Both the position numbers and the translations under genes were made by a program. The notes beneath the pieces were generated by a model. The model was given only the letters and a program-made list of their open reading frames with translations. It did not search any database and was not told the origin of the DNA. 64,000 nt of DNA from Pseudomonas sichuanensis (GTDB taxonomy: Bacteria > Pseudomonadota > Gammaproteobacteria > Pseudomonadales > Pseudomonadaceae): contig NZ_QKVM01000008.1 in the NCBI RefSeq assembly GCF_003231305.1, forward strand, positions 62,001-126,000, given 5' to 3'. Below, one piece after another: positions 1-9,025 of the stretch; position 1 is the stretch's first letter; each line of letters begins with the position of its first letter.

Positions 1-28
1 CAAAACGGTCTCCTTGCTAGTCCTGAGG

Positions 29-50
29 TAGGGGGCTTTACGCCCCCCTA
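29..50. terminator. G/C-rich hairpin near window edge
   Basis: A TAGGGGGC arm pairs with GCCCCCTA (one extra C) across a short loop. No clear T-tract follows, so a terminator role is weak. Bases 51-390 hold no open frame I can support. Confidence 0.3.
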
Positions 51-390
51 TTGACTTCACTTCAGTTTTTATTTTTGACAAAGGGCATAATCGCATCGCC
101 TGTCCAGTCAATCGCAATGGCGAGGACCACTTTAAGCAGTAGCCTTTATGAGATCAATCGCCAGAGAGATATTCGTAGCCGACTAAAGCACTACGCGTAA
201 ACGCCGAGCACGCTCCTTGAACGCTCGCTCTCCCCCCTTCCAAAATCTCGCAGACTCGCCGCCGTATACGGTGGTTCTCTAAACTGCCACACCCGTTTGC
301 ATTCGACCCGACCAGTCATTTGCAGTCGTTCTAACCACCGATTGCATCGGATTTAACCGGCACGTTTTGTAACCAGGGTCGGCAGAGAAC

Positions 391-574
391 GGCCGATTCT
401 GTTGAAAAAGTCGGCCATGGTTTTCTCGGCAGAAAAGTACGCGCGTGAGATTGAAATCTTCACTTTGAGCAGAGGATTCGGGGCTCAGATTTCGCGTGGC
501 GACGCGCAAAAAAAGCGTTTTCAGCGATCAGCATGGGGGAGTCTGGAAAACCGACTTTTTCAACAGAATCGGCC
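391..574. mobile_element. MITE-like element with 24-bp terminal inverted repeats
   Basis: A 24-bp sequence beginning GGCCGATTCTGTTGAAAAAG (391-414) recurs as a perfect reverse complement at 551-574, leaving a 136-bp interior with no gene. The GTTGAAAAAGTCGG core resembles ends of IS elements common in pseudomonads, so this is either a non-autonomous element or two IS ends left after internal deletion. No convincing target-site duplication was seen (flanks ...GAGAAC and AATAGC...). Bases 575-689 contain nothing supportable. Confidence 0.6.
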
Positions 575-689
575 AATAGCAGTCACTCGACTTGCCCCCG
601 TGTATGAACCGAGGAGCGGCTCGTCAAATGATGCAATACAGAGACCTTCGCACTTTAAGGCTGATTCAGCGCTCCTCCATCGCCAGAGA

Positions 690-1682
690 TTAATTGTTCT
701 GACCGTTACTCTGCGCTAGATAATCCCCCATCATTTCCAGCCGATCATTCCCCCAGAACAGCTTCGAATCGGCGATGACGGTCGGCGCACCGAAAACGCC
801 TAGCTGCACCGCTTGATCGTTGTTAGCCTCCAGTGCCAGCTTGAATCGCTCATCGGAAGCAGCCTGTATAGTTGCACTTCGGTCCAGGCCTGCCGCAACC
901 GCCAGATCACCGAGGATGTCCAGGTCGCTGATATCCCGGCTTTCAGTCCAGTAAGCTCGCATCACGTTGAAGATGAACTCCGCGCCCTTTCCCTTCTCGA
1001 TTGCATACAGGCTGCAACGCAAAGCTCGGGAAGGTCGCAATGGGAACTGAGGGTGGTAGCTTAGCGTCAAGCGTCTCAGTCGAGCCCAATCCTGCAAATC
1101 CTGCTGAAACCACCGCACAAATGCTGGCGATGCTTCCAGTGGTCGCCGCCCCCCGATGTGATCGATCAGGTTGGCCAAGTGCATGGGCCGCCAATGAATC
1201 GCTCGACCATGGGCAGCGGCGATTTCTCGCAAGCGCGGCATAGCCAGGTAGCACCATGGACTGTGAAAATCGAAAAAAAACTCAATTGGCTCGCCCGCGC
1301 TGATCGGTTGCGGCATGGAGAAGCGGCTGAGGTCGACCATCACTCGTTCGTGATGGCCGCGCATCACTAACCGTCCTTGTTGGCTCGCGCTCACCGCGAA
1401 ACTCAACGTGCGGTCCTTGGTCGACTCCAGCACGGCTTCGCACTGCACCTCAATGCCCGGCCAGGCCGGGCTCAAATGCGCAATATCCACTTTAGTGCCA
1501 ACCGTGCCCCATCCCGGAACGCAGAAAGCCTGAACGCCACTGCCCGCCGTTTCCTCCAGCAGAGCAATAAGTGCCGGCGTAGATACCACCTGCACCCCGG
1601 CATTGCCGATGGCGGCAGCCGTTTGTTGAAGCCCTGGTACGAATGCGCAGTGATGCTGATGGCCGAGGATCGGTGTGCTCAT
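690..1682 (-). CDS. Fusion protein: FlK-like hotdog thioesterase + DsbA/HCCA-isomerase-like domain
   Basis: 330 aa starting at the ATG that overlaps the stop of the upstream acyl-CoA ligase (ATGA, 1679-1682), so the two are probably translationally coupled. Residues about 1-125 look like a fluoroacetyl-CoA-thioesterase-type hotdog domain (STPALIALLEETAG, then GHHERVMVD). Residues about 135-325 look like the thioredoxin-fold 2-hydroxychromene-2-carboxylate isomerase/GST-kappa family (FFFDFHSPWCYLAMPRLREI near the start, GVFGAPTV and LFWGNDRLEMM near the end). The two domains are usually separate proteins. The context suggests degradation of an aromatic or carboxylic acid through CoA esters. 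The substrate is unknown. Confidence 0.75.
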   Translation of the reverse strand: MSTPILGHQHHCAFVPGLQQTAAAIGNAGVQVVSTPALIALLEETAGSGVQAFCVPGWGTVGTKVDIAHLSPAWPGIEVQCEAVLESTKDRTLSFAVSASQQGRLVMRGHHERVMVDLSRFSMPQPISAGEPIEFFFDFHSPWCYLAMPRLREIAAAHGRAIHWRPMHLANLIDHIGGRRPLEASPAFVRWFQQDLQDWARLRRLTLSYHPQFPLRPSRALRCSLYAIEKGKGAEFIFNVMRAYWTESRDISDLDILGDLAVAAGLDRSATIQAASDERFKLALEANNDQAVQLGVFGAPTVIADSKLFWGNDRLEMMGDYLAQSNGQNN

Positions 1683-3244
1683 GGTAACTCCTCCAACTGC
1701 ATCGCCATGGCTTGGGCTTTCAGCTCGCGCTTGAGTATTTTCCCACTGGACGTCATGGGCCATTGGCTGACCTTGAACACCCTGGACGGATGCTTGAACC
1801 CAGCGATTTTTCCGGCACACGCCTGCTTCACCTGCGCAGCGGAGAGCGCCCCACCCAGCTCGACCGCCGCGGCGACCACTTCGCCGTAGAAAGGATCCGG
1901 CATGGCAAATACAGCGATTTCGGTGATAGCCGGGTGGGCGCGTAGCAGGTTCTCCACCTCCACCGGGTAGATGTTCTCGCCACCGCGGATGATCATGTCG
2001 CGTAACCGTCCACCCACAAGCTCCACTCGGCCGTCGGCGGTAACGCGTCCGAGATCCCCCGTCTGCATCCAGCCATCGAGGTCGATACAGCGAGCAGTCT
2101 CCAGCGGGTCACGATGATAGCCGAGCATCACCATGGGTCCGCGCACCTGAACCTGCCCGGTCTCACCGCAGGCCAGCACCTGGCCGTTGTCCGGATCACA
2201 CACGCGCACCTGCATGCCTGGCAATGGCATGCCCGCGGTAGTGAATCGCTGGGCACTCTCGCAACTGTCCAAAGCGATAAGGGTGCTGGCTTCGGTCTGG
2301 CCGTACACCTGCACCAGGCCTGGAATCGGGAACGCAGAAGCGCAGCGTTCGAGCAAGGCCGGGTCGCAATCTGCGCCACCGCAAGTGCCCGCCCGCAACG
2401 AAGAAAGGTCGTATTGTATTCGTCGCGGGTGCTCCAGCATGGCCAGATAAGAGGTAGGAACGCCCGTCAGCAGCGTACAGCGCTCGGCCTCCACGAGGCG
2501 CAACATTCGCTCGGCATCGAAGGCACTGACCCCCACATACGTGGCCCCTGCGGCCAGCGCTGAGAGCACATTCATAATGCAGCCCGCGCAGTGGAATAGC
2601 GGAATGATGGAAGTCCAGCGATCCTCGGCAGTAACCGCCAGCCGCGCGACGGTGCCTCGTGCATTCATCAACATTCCTTCGAAGCACAATTCAGCGCCCT
2701 TTGGCCGCCCTGTGGTGCCGGAGGTGTACTGGATGCTGGCCAACTCGCGAGGCGACCAGGGCCAAGCCTGAAATGGCAACTCCGGCCCTTCGCTCATCAG
2801 TGCCGCGTAACTCCAGCAACTCTCAGCGTGAAGCTCAGGTTCGTCGAAGCAAATCACGTCGCGCAGAATGGGTAACCGGTTGCGAGTGTCCAGTGTCATG
2901 GTCAGATAGTCACTGGACCGAAAGCGCGCGGAAAGCAAGATCGCCACCGACTGACTGTGGTCCAGCACATGCAGGAGGTCGTCCTCGCGAAAGTGCGTAT
3001 TAACCGGCACCAGCACCGCACCAATGGCAGCAATGGCGACCTGCGCGATTGGCCATTCGATTCTATTTTCCGCCCACAATGCCACCGAGCTGCCGGGTTG
3101 AATCCCGCACCGCCGCAAGGCACAAGCCAGTGTCTGGGAAGCAAGCAACCATTGGCTGAAGGTCAGCCGCTGAGGTGTGGAGTCAAATACGAGCGCCTCC
3201 TTGTCCGGCCAGCCATAGTGTGAATTGACCGAATGCGCTGCCAT
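1679..3244 (-). CDS. Acyl-CoA ligase (AMP-binding family), N-terminus rearranged
   Basis: About 521 aa, ANL superfamily enzyme activating a carboxylate to its acyl-CoA through an acyl-adenylate. Visible motifs: P-loop YTSGTTGRPKG, DGWMQTGDLG, hinge GGRLRDMIIRGGENIYP and the catalytic-lysine motif TSSGKILKREL, so the catalytic body is complete. The start is uncertain: the first 30-odd codons expected for the family are missing, and the sequence upstream of PDKEALVF is the 5' end of a permease gene in another frame. ATG 3244 or TTG 3286 could be used. It is followed by the thioesterase/isomerase fusion with ATGA overlap. Expression would depend on the captured permease promoter. Confidence 0.8.
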   Translation of the reverse strand: MAAHSVNSHYGWPDKEALVFDSTPQRLTFSQWLLASQTLACALRRCGIQPGSSVALWAENRIEWPIAQVAIAAIGAVLVPVNTHFREDDLLHVLDHSQSVAILLSARFRSSDYLTMTLDTRNRLPILRDVICFDEPELHAESCWSYAALMSEGPELPFQAWPWSPRELASIQYTSGTTGRPKGAELCFEGMLMNARGTVARLAVTAEDRWTSIIPLFHCAGCIMNVLSALAAGATYVGVSAFDAERMLRLVEAERCTLLTGVPTSYLAMLEHPRRIQYDLSSLRAGTCGGADCDPALLERCASAFPIPGLVQVYGQTEASTLIALDSCESAQRFTTAGMPLPGMQVRVCDPDNGQVLACGETGQVQVRGPMVMLGYHRDPLETARCIDLDGWMQTGDLGRVTADGRVELVGGRLRDMIIRGGENIYPVEVENLLRAHPAITEIAVFAMPDPFYGEVVAAAVELGGALSAAQVKQACAGKIAGFKHPSRVFKVSQWPMTSSGKILKRELKAQAMAMQLEELP

Positions 3245-3326
3245 GGCGCTCGTTTTCCGGTATGTAATCGATGGAGCGGGTTTCAATCACCGACCTCGGT
3301 GCAACAGGCGCAGTTGAACGAGCCAT
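3183..3326 (-). pseudogene. 5' stump of an NCS1 purine/cytosine-type permease gene
   Basis: From ATG 3326 a 47-codon frame reads MARSTAPVAP, then RSVIETRSIDYIPENERHG and SAFGQFTLWLAG before a stop. This is the characteristic cytosolic N-terminus of NCS1 (CodB-like) permeases. The match ends near FTLWLA, where the sequence switches into the acyl-CoA ligase in a different frame. A deletion or recombination therefore joined the first about 40 codons of a permease to the ligase body. The divergent LysR gene next to it was probably the permease regulator. Confidence 0.7.
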
Positions 3327-3420
3327 GGGCGAATCCTCGATATTGTTAGTGCAGCATCTGCGCCAGATCAGCGCGTTTTTTGGAAGGACACAGGCTGTGG
3401 ATGGACTGAGGATAAGCAGC

Positions 3421-3469
3421 TGGGTATATAATTAAAAATATGCACTTTTGATACTGCGAATTAAAAATA
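3421..3469. promoter_or_regulatory. Divergent promoter/operator region of the LysR gene
   Basis: AT-rich stretch with TATAAT-like sequence (TATATAAT, 3425-3432) and an 11-bp direct repeat AATTAAAAATA at 3430-3440 and 3459-3469, the second abutting the LysR start codon. It lies between the LysR gene and the oppositely oriented permease stump/CoA-ligase operon, the usual place for LysR binding. Confidence 0.45.
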
Positions 3470-4387
3470 ATGATTCACTTCAGCCTTCGGCAAATCGAAT
3501 ATTTTGTAGCAGCGGCCCAATGTCGAAGTACCGTCAATGCGGCCAAGTCGCTGAGTGTGTCCCAACCCTCGATATCAAACGCGATTGCGGAGTTGGAAGC
3601 CCTATGGGATGAGCGCTTGTTCGTGAGGATTCCAGGCAAAGGAATCGAACTCAGCTCCGCCGGAACCCGCCGTTATCAGCAAGCTCGGCAGCTACTGCAA
3701 AGTGCCGCGCAGCTCTCTGCCAAGGAGACTGATAGCGTGGTGGGGGACCTTTCGGTTGGCTGCTTTGCAACGTTGGGCGCGCGTCATGTCCCCACCATGG
3801 TCGAGCGCTTCAAGCAGCGCTTTCCTGAGGTACGAGTCGCCATTGTCGAAGGTGACACCGAGGAACTGATCGAACGGGTGGAGCGCGGCACCCTTGATTT
3901 AGCGCTGATCTATGACATGAACCTGGCTCGTAAGGTCAAGCTACAGGCGGTGGGACTGCAATCACCTTATGTGCTGCTGCCCGAAGGGCATCATCTGGCA
4001 GCAAAAGCCAACTTGTGCATTCAGGATTTGCAAACCGAGCCCTTCATCCTTCTAGACCTGCCTCACAGTCGCGACTATTTCCTGTCACTGTTCCGCTCGG
4101 GTGGTGTAGAGCCCAATGTCATTATGGAGTTGCGCTCGGTGGAAATGGTGCGCTCACTCGTGGCACATGGGCACGGAGTGTCGATTCTCGTCACTCGACC
4201 AGCTGGAGACTTGAGCTACGATGGGCGACCCATCGTGTGTCGCCCATTTGACGCTAGCATCCCACCGCAACGAGTCGTGATCGCCTCGTCGCAAACCCAG
4301 AAGCCGTCCCGTCCGGCTGACGCTTTTGTGGTAGTGATGCGCGAACTGTTCAATGAAGCCGATACGCTTGAAACCTCGACGATCTGA
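3470..4387 (+). CDS. LysR-family transcriptional regulator
   Basis: 305 aa. The N-terminal winged helix-turn-helix (about residues 4-63) has the typical LRQIEYFVAAAQ start and SVSQPSISNAIAELEALW recognition segment. The remainder is a LysR substrate-binding domain (GDLSVGCFATLGA opening, GTLDLALIYD). It is divergent from the permease stump and acyl-CoA ligase, suggesting it once controlled, or still controls, that operon from the shared intergenic region. The effector is unknown. It is followed by 197 bp without a recognisable gene. Confidence 0.85.
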   Translation: MIHFSLRQIEYFVAAAQCRSTVNAAKSLSVSQPSISNAIAELEALWDERLFVRIPGKGIELSSAGTRRYQQARQLLQSAAQLSAKETDSVVGDLSVGCFATLGARHVPTMVERFKQRFPEVRVAIVEGDTEELIERVERGTLDLALIYDMNLARKVKLQAVGLQSPYVLLPEGHHLAAKANLCIQDLQTEPFILLDLPHSRDYFLSLFRSGGVEPNVIMELRSVEMVRSLVAHGHGVSILVTRPAGDLSYDGRPIVCRPFDASIPPQRVVIASSQTQKPSRPADAFVVVMRELFNEADTLETSTI

Positions 4388-4584
4388 TGAGGTTTTTTGA
4401 TTTCTCCGCTGAGCTATATTCAACAGTCCGTTGCGGAGCATTTTTCCGCTGGTGAACGGCAGCTTCACGCCTTGAGGAGGTCAGTCAACCAAAATCGAAT
4501 AAACGGCATGAAGCGAACAGGGGGCTACTGAGCCTCCTGCCTGCCTCAATCTCGTTTTTCTTTTTTTCTTTTGGCTGTTGCCGC

Positions 4585-7500
4585 TTAAGTCCGCGCCGAA
4601 CCGAGCAGATCAGCCCCAGCATCTTTCTTCAGCAACTCATACACCACCGTCAGGAACACATCCCGCGTGGATTCGTCGCTCAATAGCTTGGTCGCCATGC
4701 TAGTGTGGCTGCTCATGGCACTGGCAATGGCCTGGATGGCTTTGCTCGGCAGGTCAGCCTTCATCGCCTGATCCAGGGTGTTGTTTTGCACCTGGGCCAT
4801 GACCACGGTATCGCCACGCAGCTTCTCGGACACATGCACGGCAAAGGCCACCTGATCGGTATCGGTGATGTCCTTGCCGAAGGCGTTGTTAAGTTTTTCG
4901 ATCAACTCGGTGAGGTATTTTTTCTCGCGGTCGCGCGCGTCGCGCAGGCCGTTGTCGGTAATGCCATATAGCTCGGGCGTTTCGCCCACGGCTGAAAGCC
5001 CACCCAGCCCCTCGCCTTTTCTGATTTTGTAGTGGCTGAGCTTGAGATCACCCAGGTCCACCTGTTCGGCACTGATGCCCTTCAAGCGTTTACGCAACAG
5101 CCGTGCATAGCTGGCAAACGCTTCCAGCGCTGGGTCGCCGAACTCCACCAACTGAGCGATGTACTCATAGGTGCGGACGAACTTGGTCAGGCTCTCACTG
5201 AAGATCATCAATTCATCACGGGCCATGCAGTACTCCGCCCTTTGTACGTCGGCGTACTCCATCCCCTTTTCGTCACCATTGTCGTGAGCGGCCTCCCAGG
5301 CCTTTTCCCACTGGTCGATGGCATCGTTGAGGGTCTTTAGCTTGCCGTTGAAACGGTCGGTGGCTGATTGAGTCAGCGAATAAAGCTTCTGATGCGTGAC
5401 ATTGCGATTCACGATGGCTTCGCCAAACGCTTCGACCTCAGCGACCTCATAGATGAACATGCCATCCAAGCGCTGCTTGATGTCGTAGACAATGTTCGGG
5501 TCCTGAATATCGGCCACCTGAGCATCACGGTAGAAGGTCTTGAACGCTGCCAGGATCTCTTCTGCCTCGTTAGCAAAGTCGATGACGTAGGTCTTGTCCT
5601 TGCCAGGAAAGGTTCGATTCAGCCGCGACAGCGTCTGCACCGCCTCCACACCCGATATTTTTTTGTCCAGGTACATGGCCACCAGCTTGGGTTGGTCGAA
5701 GCCGGTCTGGTACTTGTTGGCGACGATCATCACCCGATAGTCCGGGGTGTCGAACACCTTTCGCATATCGCGGCCATTGAGGCCGGGGTTCAAGTTGGTC
5801 TCGCTGAACTGATGATCCGCAGGCAGGCCGGTTTCCTGCACATCGCTATTGGGCACCTCACCGGAGAACGCCACCATCGCCTGCACGTTGTCGTAGCCCT
5901 TGCGCTGGCAGTAGTCCAGCAGCGCCAGGTGATACTTCACCGCAGCGGCACGCGAGCTAGTCACCACCATGGCCTTGGCCTGACCACCGAGCAGGTGTGC
6001 AACGTTCTTGCGGAAGTGCTCGACGATCAGCTCGACCTTCTGCCCCACGTTCACCGGATTCAGTGACAGCCACTTGGCCAGCTTGCGCCGGGCACTCTTC
6101 TCGTCCACACGCTTGTCGTCGACAAACTCGCTGCCGATTTTGAACGCCACGTTATAGCCGGTGTAGTTTTTCAGCACATCAAGGATAAAGCCTTCCTCGA
6201 TGGCCTGCTGCATGGTGTAAAGGTGAAACGGTGCCGGAGGATTTTCCTGGTTCACCGGCTGCGCCGCATTTCGCGGGCGGCCAAACAAACTTAGGGTCGA
6301 ATGCTTGGGCGTGGCGGTAAAGGCAAAATAGCTGGCATTGCCCGGTCGGCTACGCGATGACTGCCATACCGATAAACGCTCCTCTTTGCTCAGTTTGTCC
6401 CACTCGTCCTCACTCTGCCCGGTCAGCACATAGCGCAGGTCATCGGCGGTACTGCCGCCAGTGGAGCTGTGCGCCTCGTCGATGATGATGGCAAAGCGGC
6501 GATCACGCAGGCTGGTTTCCCCAAGAATGGCCTTTTGTGCATAGGGGAAAGTCTGCAAGGTACAGACGATGATCGGCACGCCGCCTAGCATCGCCTTAGC
6601 CAACTGCTGGCTCTTCGGCAGACTGGATTGCTGGCGGTCGATGGCGCACACCACCCCTACCTGGTGCTCGATTTGCTGGATGGCATCCTGCAACTGCTGA
6701 TCCAGCACCTGGCGGTCAGTGACCACGATCACGCTATGGAAGTACGGCTCGCCATCCGGGCGACGCACACGGATCAACGAATGCGCCGTCCAGGCAATGG
6801 TATTAGTCTTGCCCGAGCCGGCACTGTGCTGGATCAGATAGGGCTGTCCGGCACCCTCGATGCGCACTGCGTCGATCATCTTGGTTACGCCTTCCCATTG
6901 ATGGAAGCGCGGGAAAATCAGACCTTCCTTGAAGTAGGTCTTGCCGTTCAAATCCTGGGCTTCCTTACGTTCTTGCAACACAAAGCGATGGAAGATGTGC
7001 AGCCAGTTGTCCTTCTGCAGCACCCGCTTCCAAAGGTAGCTCACCGGGTAGCTGCCATTGTCGCCGGGTGGGTTGCCCGCCGCGCCATCGTTTCCCCGGT
7101 TGAACGGCAGAAAGAAAGTCGAATCCCCGGCCAGTTTGGTGGTCATGCGGATGTCGCTGTCGCTCATGGCGAAATGCACCACTGCACCACGCTTGAAGGT
7201 CAGCAGCGGCTCAAACCCGCCACTCTTGCGCTCCGGTTTGCGATCCATCCGGTACTGCTGCATGGCAGCCTCAACCGACTGGGTGAAGTCGGTCTTCAGC
7301 TCCACCGTGGCCACTGGAATGCCGTTGATAAAGAAGGCTAGATCGATCTCGTCGGTCTTGTCCAACGAGTAACGCAGCTGCGGTACCACGCGCAGGCGGT
7401 TGGCCGCATAGCGCTGAATCACCGTCTCGTTGCGATCATCCTCCGGTAACCCCTGGCTCATGGCTAAGGTGCCGCCACCGGCCACGGCGAAGCCGTAACG

Positions 7501-7767
7501 CAGCACATTCACCGTTCCGCCATCGACCTTGTTTTCCAGTTGTTTAACCAGCCGATCCAGCACCACATCGCGAGTGCCAGTACCGTTCATGGTCTGCAGC
7601 TTGACCATGACCTGCGGCTGGCTTTCCTCCAGCCAACCGAGCACATCATCAGGGAACAGCGCCCGCGCCGCGTCATAGTCGGCGGACTTGCCGACCAACC
7701 AACCAGCAGCAGCCAGTTGCTCGACGATATGGCGTTCGAGTTCGCATTCGTGGTGGATGTGGCTCAT
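4585..7767 (-). CDS. hsdR: Type I restriction enzyme R subunit (HsdR), orphan
   Basis: 1060 aa, full length for the ATP-dependent translocase/nuclease subunit of type I restriction enzymes. The N-terminal PD-(D/E)XK nuclease shows IDLAFF then VELK at about residues 140-160. The superfamily 2 motor follows, with Walker A HSAGSGKTNT, the IIDEAHSS box, FAFTATPK (motif III) and VIVANKYQTGFDQPK (late motor motifs), then a long helical C-terminus for complex assembly. The expected partner genes hsdM and hsdS are absent on both sides. Upstream on the same strand there is only the stump of an AlbA/HATPase-type gene often embedded in such loci. Without M and S subunits the protein should not cleave DNA unless partners exist elsewhere. 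Confidence 0.93.
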   Translation of the reverse strand: MSHIHHECELERHIVEQLAAAGWLVGKSADYDAARALFPDDVLGWLEESQPQVMVKLQTMNGTGTRDVVLDRLVKQLENKVDGGTVNVLRYGFAVAGGGTLAMSQGLPEDDRNETVIQRYAANRLRVVPQLRYSLDKTDEIDLAFFINGIPVATVELKTDFTQSVEAAMQQYRMDRKPERKSGGFEPLLTFKRGAVVHFAMSDSDIRMTTKLAGDSTFFLPFNRGNDGAAGNPPGDNGSYPVSYLWKRVLQKDNWLHIFHRFVLQERKEAQDLNGKTYFKEGLIFPRFHQWEGVTKMIDAVRIEGAGQPYLIQHSAGSGKTNTIAWTAHSLIRVRRPDGEPYFHSVIVVTDRQVLDQQLQDAIQQIEHQVGVVCAIDRQQSSLPKSQQLAKAMLGGVPIIVCTLQTFPYAQKAILGETSLRDRRFAIIIDEAHSSTGGSTADDLRYVLTGQSEDEWDKLSKEERLSVWQSSRSRPGNASYFAFTATPKHSTLSLFGRPRNAAQPVNQENPPAPFHLYTMQQAIEEGFILDVLKNYTGYNVAFKIGSEFVDDKRVDEKSARRKLAKWLSLNPVNVGQKVELIVEHFRKNVAHLLGGQAKAMVVTSSRAAAVKYHLALLDYCQRKGYDNVQAMVAFSGEVPNSDVQETGLPADHQFSETNLNPGLNGRDMRKVFDTPDYRVMIVANKYQTGFDQPKLVAMYLDKKISGVEAVQTLSRLNRTFPGKDKTYVIDFANEAEEILAAFKTFYRDAQVADIQDPNIVYDIKQRLDGMFIYEVAEVEAFGEAIVNRNVTHQKLYSLTQSATDRFNGKLKTLNDAIDQWEKAWEAAHDNGDEKGMEYADVQRAEYCMARDELMIFSESLTKFVRTYEYIAQLVEFGDPALEAFASYARLLRKRLKGISAEQVDLGDLKLSHYKIRKGEGLGGLSAVGETPELYGITDNGLRDARDREKKYLTELIEKLNNAFGKDITDTDQVAFAVHVSEKLRGDTVVMAQVQNNTLDQAMKADLPSKAIQAIASAMSSHTSMATKLLSDESTRDVFLTVVYELLKKDAGADLLGSART

Positions 7768-7865
7768 AGGGCGATCCTTCGTCTGGCCGGCCCCTATCTG
7801 AGAGAGGCAGCTTGTCTAAAGTTGGTCTTGAGTTCGTCTAGTGCTCGGTGCCGACAAGCTGAGCA

Positions 7866-7991
7866 ACCAGTCAAATACCCATCAAATACAAAAAATATCA
7901 GGCTAAAGCCGCAAGCGTACTGATTTAGAGGCTTTAGCCTTGAAAATATGCCGCCCACCAGACGACGAATCAAATACCCGTCAAATACAAC
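7866..7991. repeat. Imperfect direct repeat flanking a short hairpin
   Basis: The motif TCAAATACCCATCAAATACA (starting at 7870) recurs with one difference (CCCG for CCCA) at 7969, 99 bp away. Between them GGCTAAAGCC (about 7902-7911) and GGCTTTAGCC (7931-7940) form an inverted pair. It lies between hsdR and the truncated upstream gene. Function unknown; it may be recombination debris or the 3' tail of the broken gene. Confidence 0.4.
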
Positions 7992-7996
7992 GCCAC

Positions 7997-8449
7997 TCAA
8001 GCCCAGTAGGGCAGATAGCGTGAGTTTTTGTTGGACTGCCCCTCTTCATACGGCTTAATAACCTGTACCTCTTTTGCGTCCCTAATGATCCGCGATGCCA
8101 TCGCACTGTTTTTGGCATCGATTCCAAAGCGTTCACGCAGCGTCGTATTAGTCATCGGGTCACGCAGCACATAACGCAGGCAAGCATGCAGATAGCAGGC
8201 ATATACCCGCTCCTGCTTGTCCATGTCCTTGAGTGCTCGGTGAGCGAACAGTACGACCCGTAGAGAGCCATCAGGGCGCTCCCAGCGCGGCGGTGGCAAT
8301 TGATAGAGTTCCGTATCGGAAACCACCTTGTCCACGCCGCTACCCCGTTCTTCGCAGATGCCAATGCGTGCAATCCAGGAGGCCATCTCCGCCGCAGTAG
8401 CAAAGCGTGAGATGCTGAGCCCGAGGTCGGTCTGAGCCAGCCAGCCAGC
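7997..8449 (-). pseudogene. 3' remnant of an AlbA_2/HATPase_c_4 (RecG-like) ATP-binding protein gene
   Basis: The open frame runs from just after a TAG (8452-8450) to the stop. It encodes about 150 aa whose centre, MASWIARIGICEERGSGVD, is the conserved HATPase_c_4 segment of the transcriptional-regulator/RecG-like family, followed by its winged-helix C-terminus ending RYLPYWA. The N-terminal AlbA/Schlafen-type domain and most of the ATPase domain are missing. The first in-frame ATG (8386) would yield only 129 aa. Homologues commonly sit between hsdS and hsdR, so this marks the deletion edge of a type I restriction locus. Confidence 0.7.
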
Positions 8450-8732
8450 CTAAGATCCAGCAATCTGACCTGAAGGAATACCGCGCAAGCCACCGAGAAA
8501 TCAAAACCGGGTACGCAGAATGACGAAATCTCGGAGGACGCTTTACCTGCGCAGCCTCAGCGCTTCACTTACCGGCTAACGTCTAAGTGATAGAGGAGCG
8601 ATATAGCAATAGCACCCCATCAAGACGCCCCAAGGTACCAAGCAAATCCTATCGGCATTCCAAATGGCATTCCAACACAAAAACTAAACCGATATAGTAT
8701 TTTAAAATCAACAGCTTACGTTACCTGTTCAG

Positions 8733-8752
8733 ATTACCCCGGCCCACCAAAT
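8733..8752. repeat. Left attachment repeat (att) of the genomic island
   Basis: ATTACCCCGGCCCACCAAAT, perfectly repeated at 23229-23248. It reads like the 3' end of a tRNA or tmRNA (T-arm-like sequence plus terminal CCACCA). No tRNA body lies upstream, so this copy is itself a junction left by an older insertion further left. The P4-type integrase starts about 200 bp inside, as expected for islands that enter at tRNA 3' ends. Bases 8450-8732 and 8790-8926 show no gene. Confidence 0.8.
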
Positions 8753-8756
8753 GATC

Positions 8757-8786
8757 AAAAAAAGACGTCCACGGACGTCTTTTTTT
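8757..8786. terminator. Bidirectional Rho-independent terminator following the left att
   Basis: Seven A, arm GACGTCC, two-base loop, arm GGACGTC, seven T. It has the same architecture and position relative to the att repeat as the terminator at 23251, but with a different stem sequence. This suggests each att copy brought a tRNA-type terminator with it. Confidence 0.85.
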
Positions 8787-9025
8787 GTGCCTGTAAACCA
8801 GTAAATACGAGGCCTCCAGCGCCTTTACGGTCTTTCGAGAGTTTTTGAGTTCCAGCCGTTCGGATATTCCAGACGGTATCCCAGCTCACCCGATGCTAAT
8901 CCTTGGAATACCGAATCAGTGCCTGAGGACAATCTCAGGCCTGCTCAAACCTCCGCCTCTCCGATCGACAGCCCAAGGGAGTCAAACCCGCGTCCAAGGA
9001 TTACGTCCTCACAGACGGTGACGGT

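Noticed and set aside
4388..8732. Possible hsdM/hsdS
   Set aside because: No methyltransferase NPPF or specificity-subunit frames on either strand in this interval.
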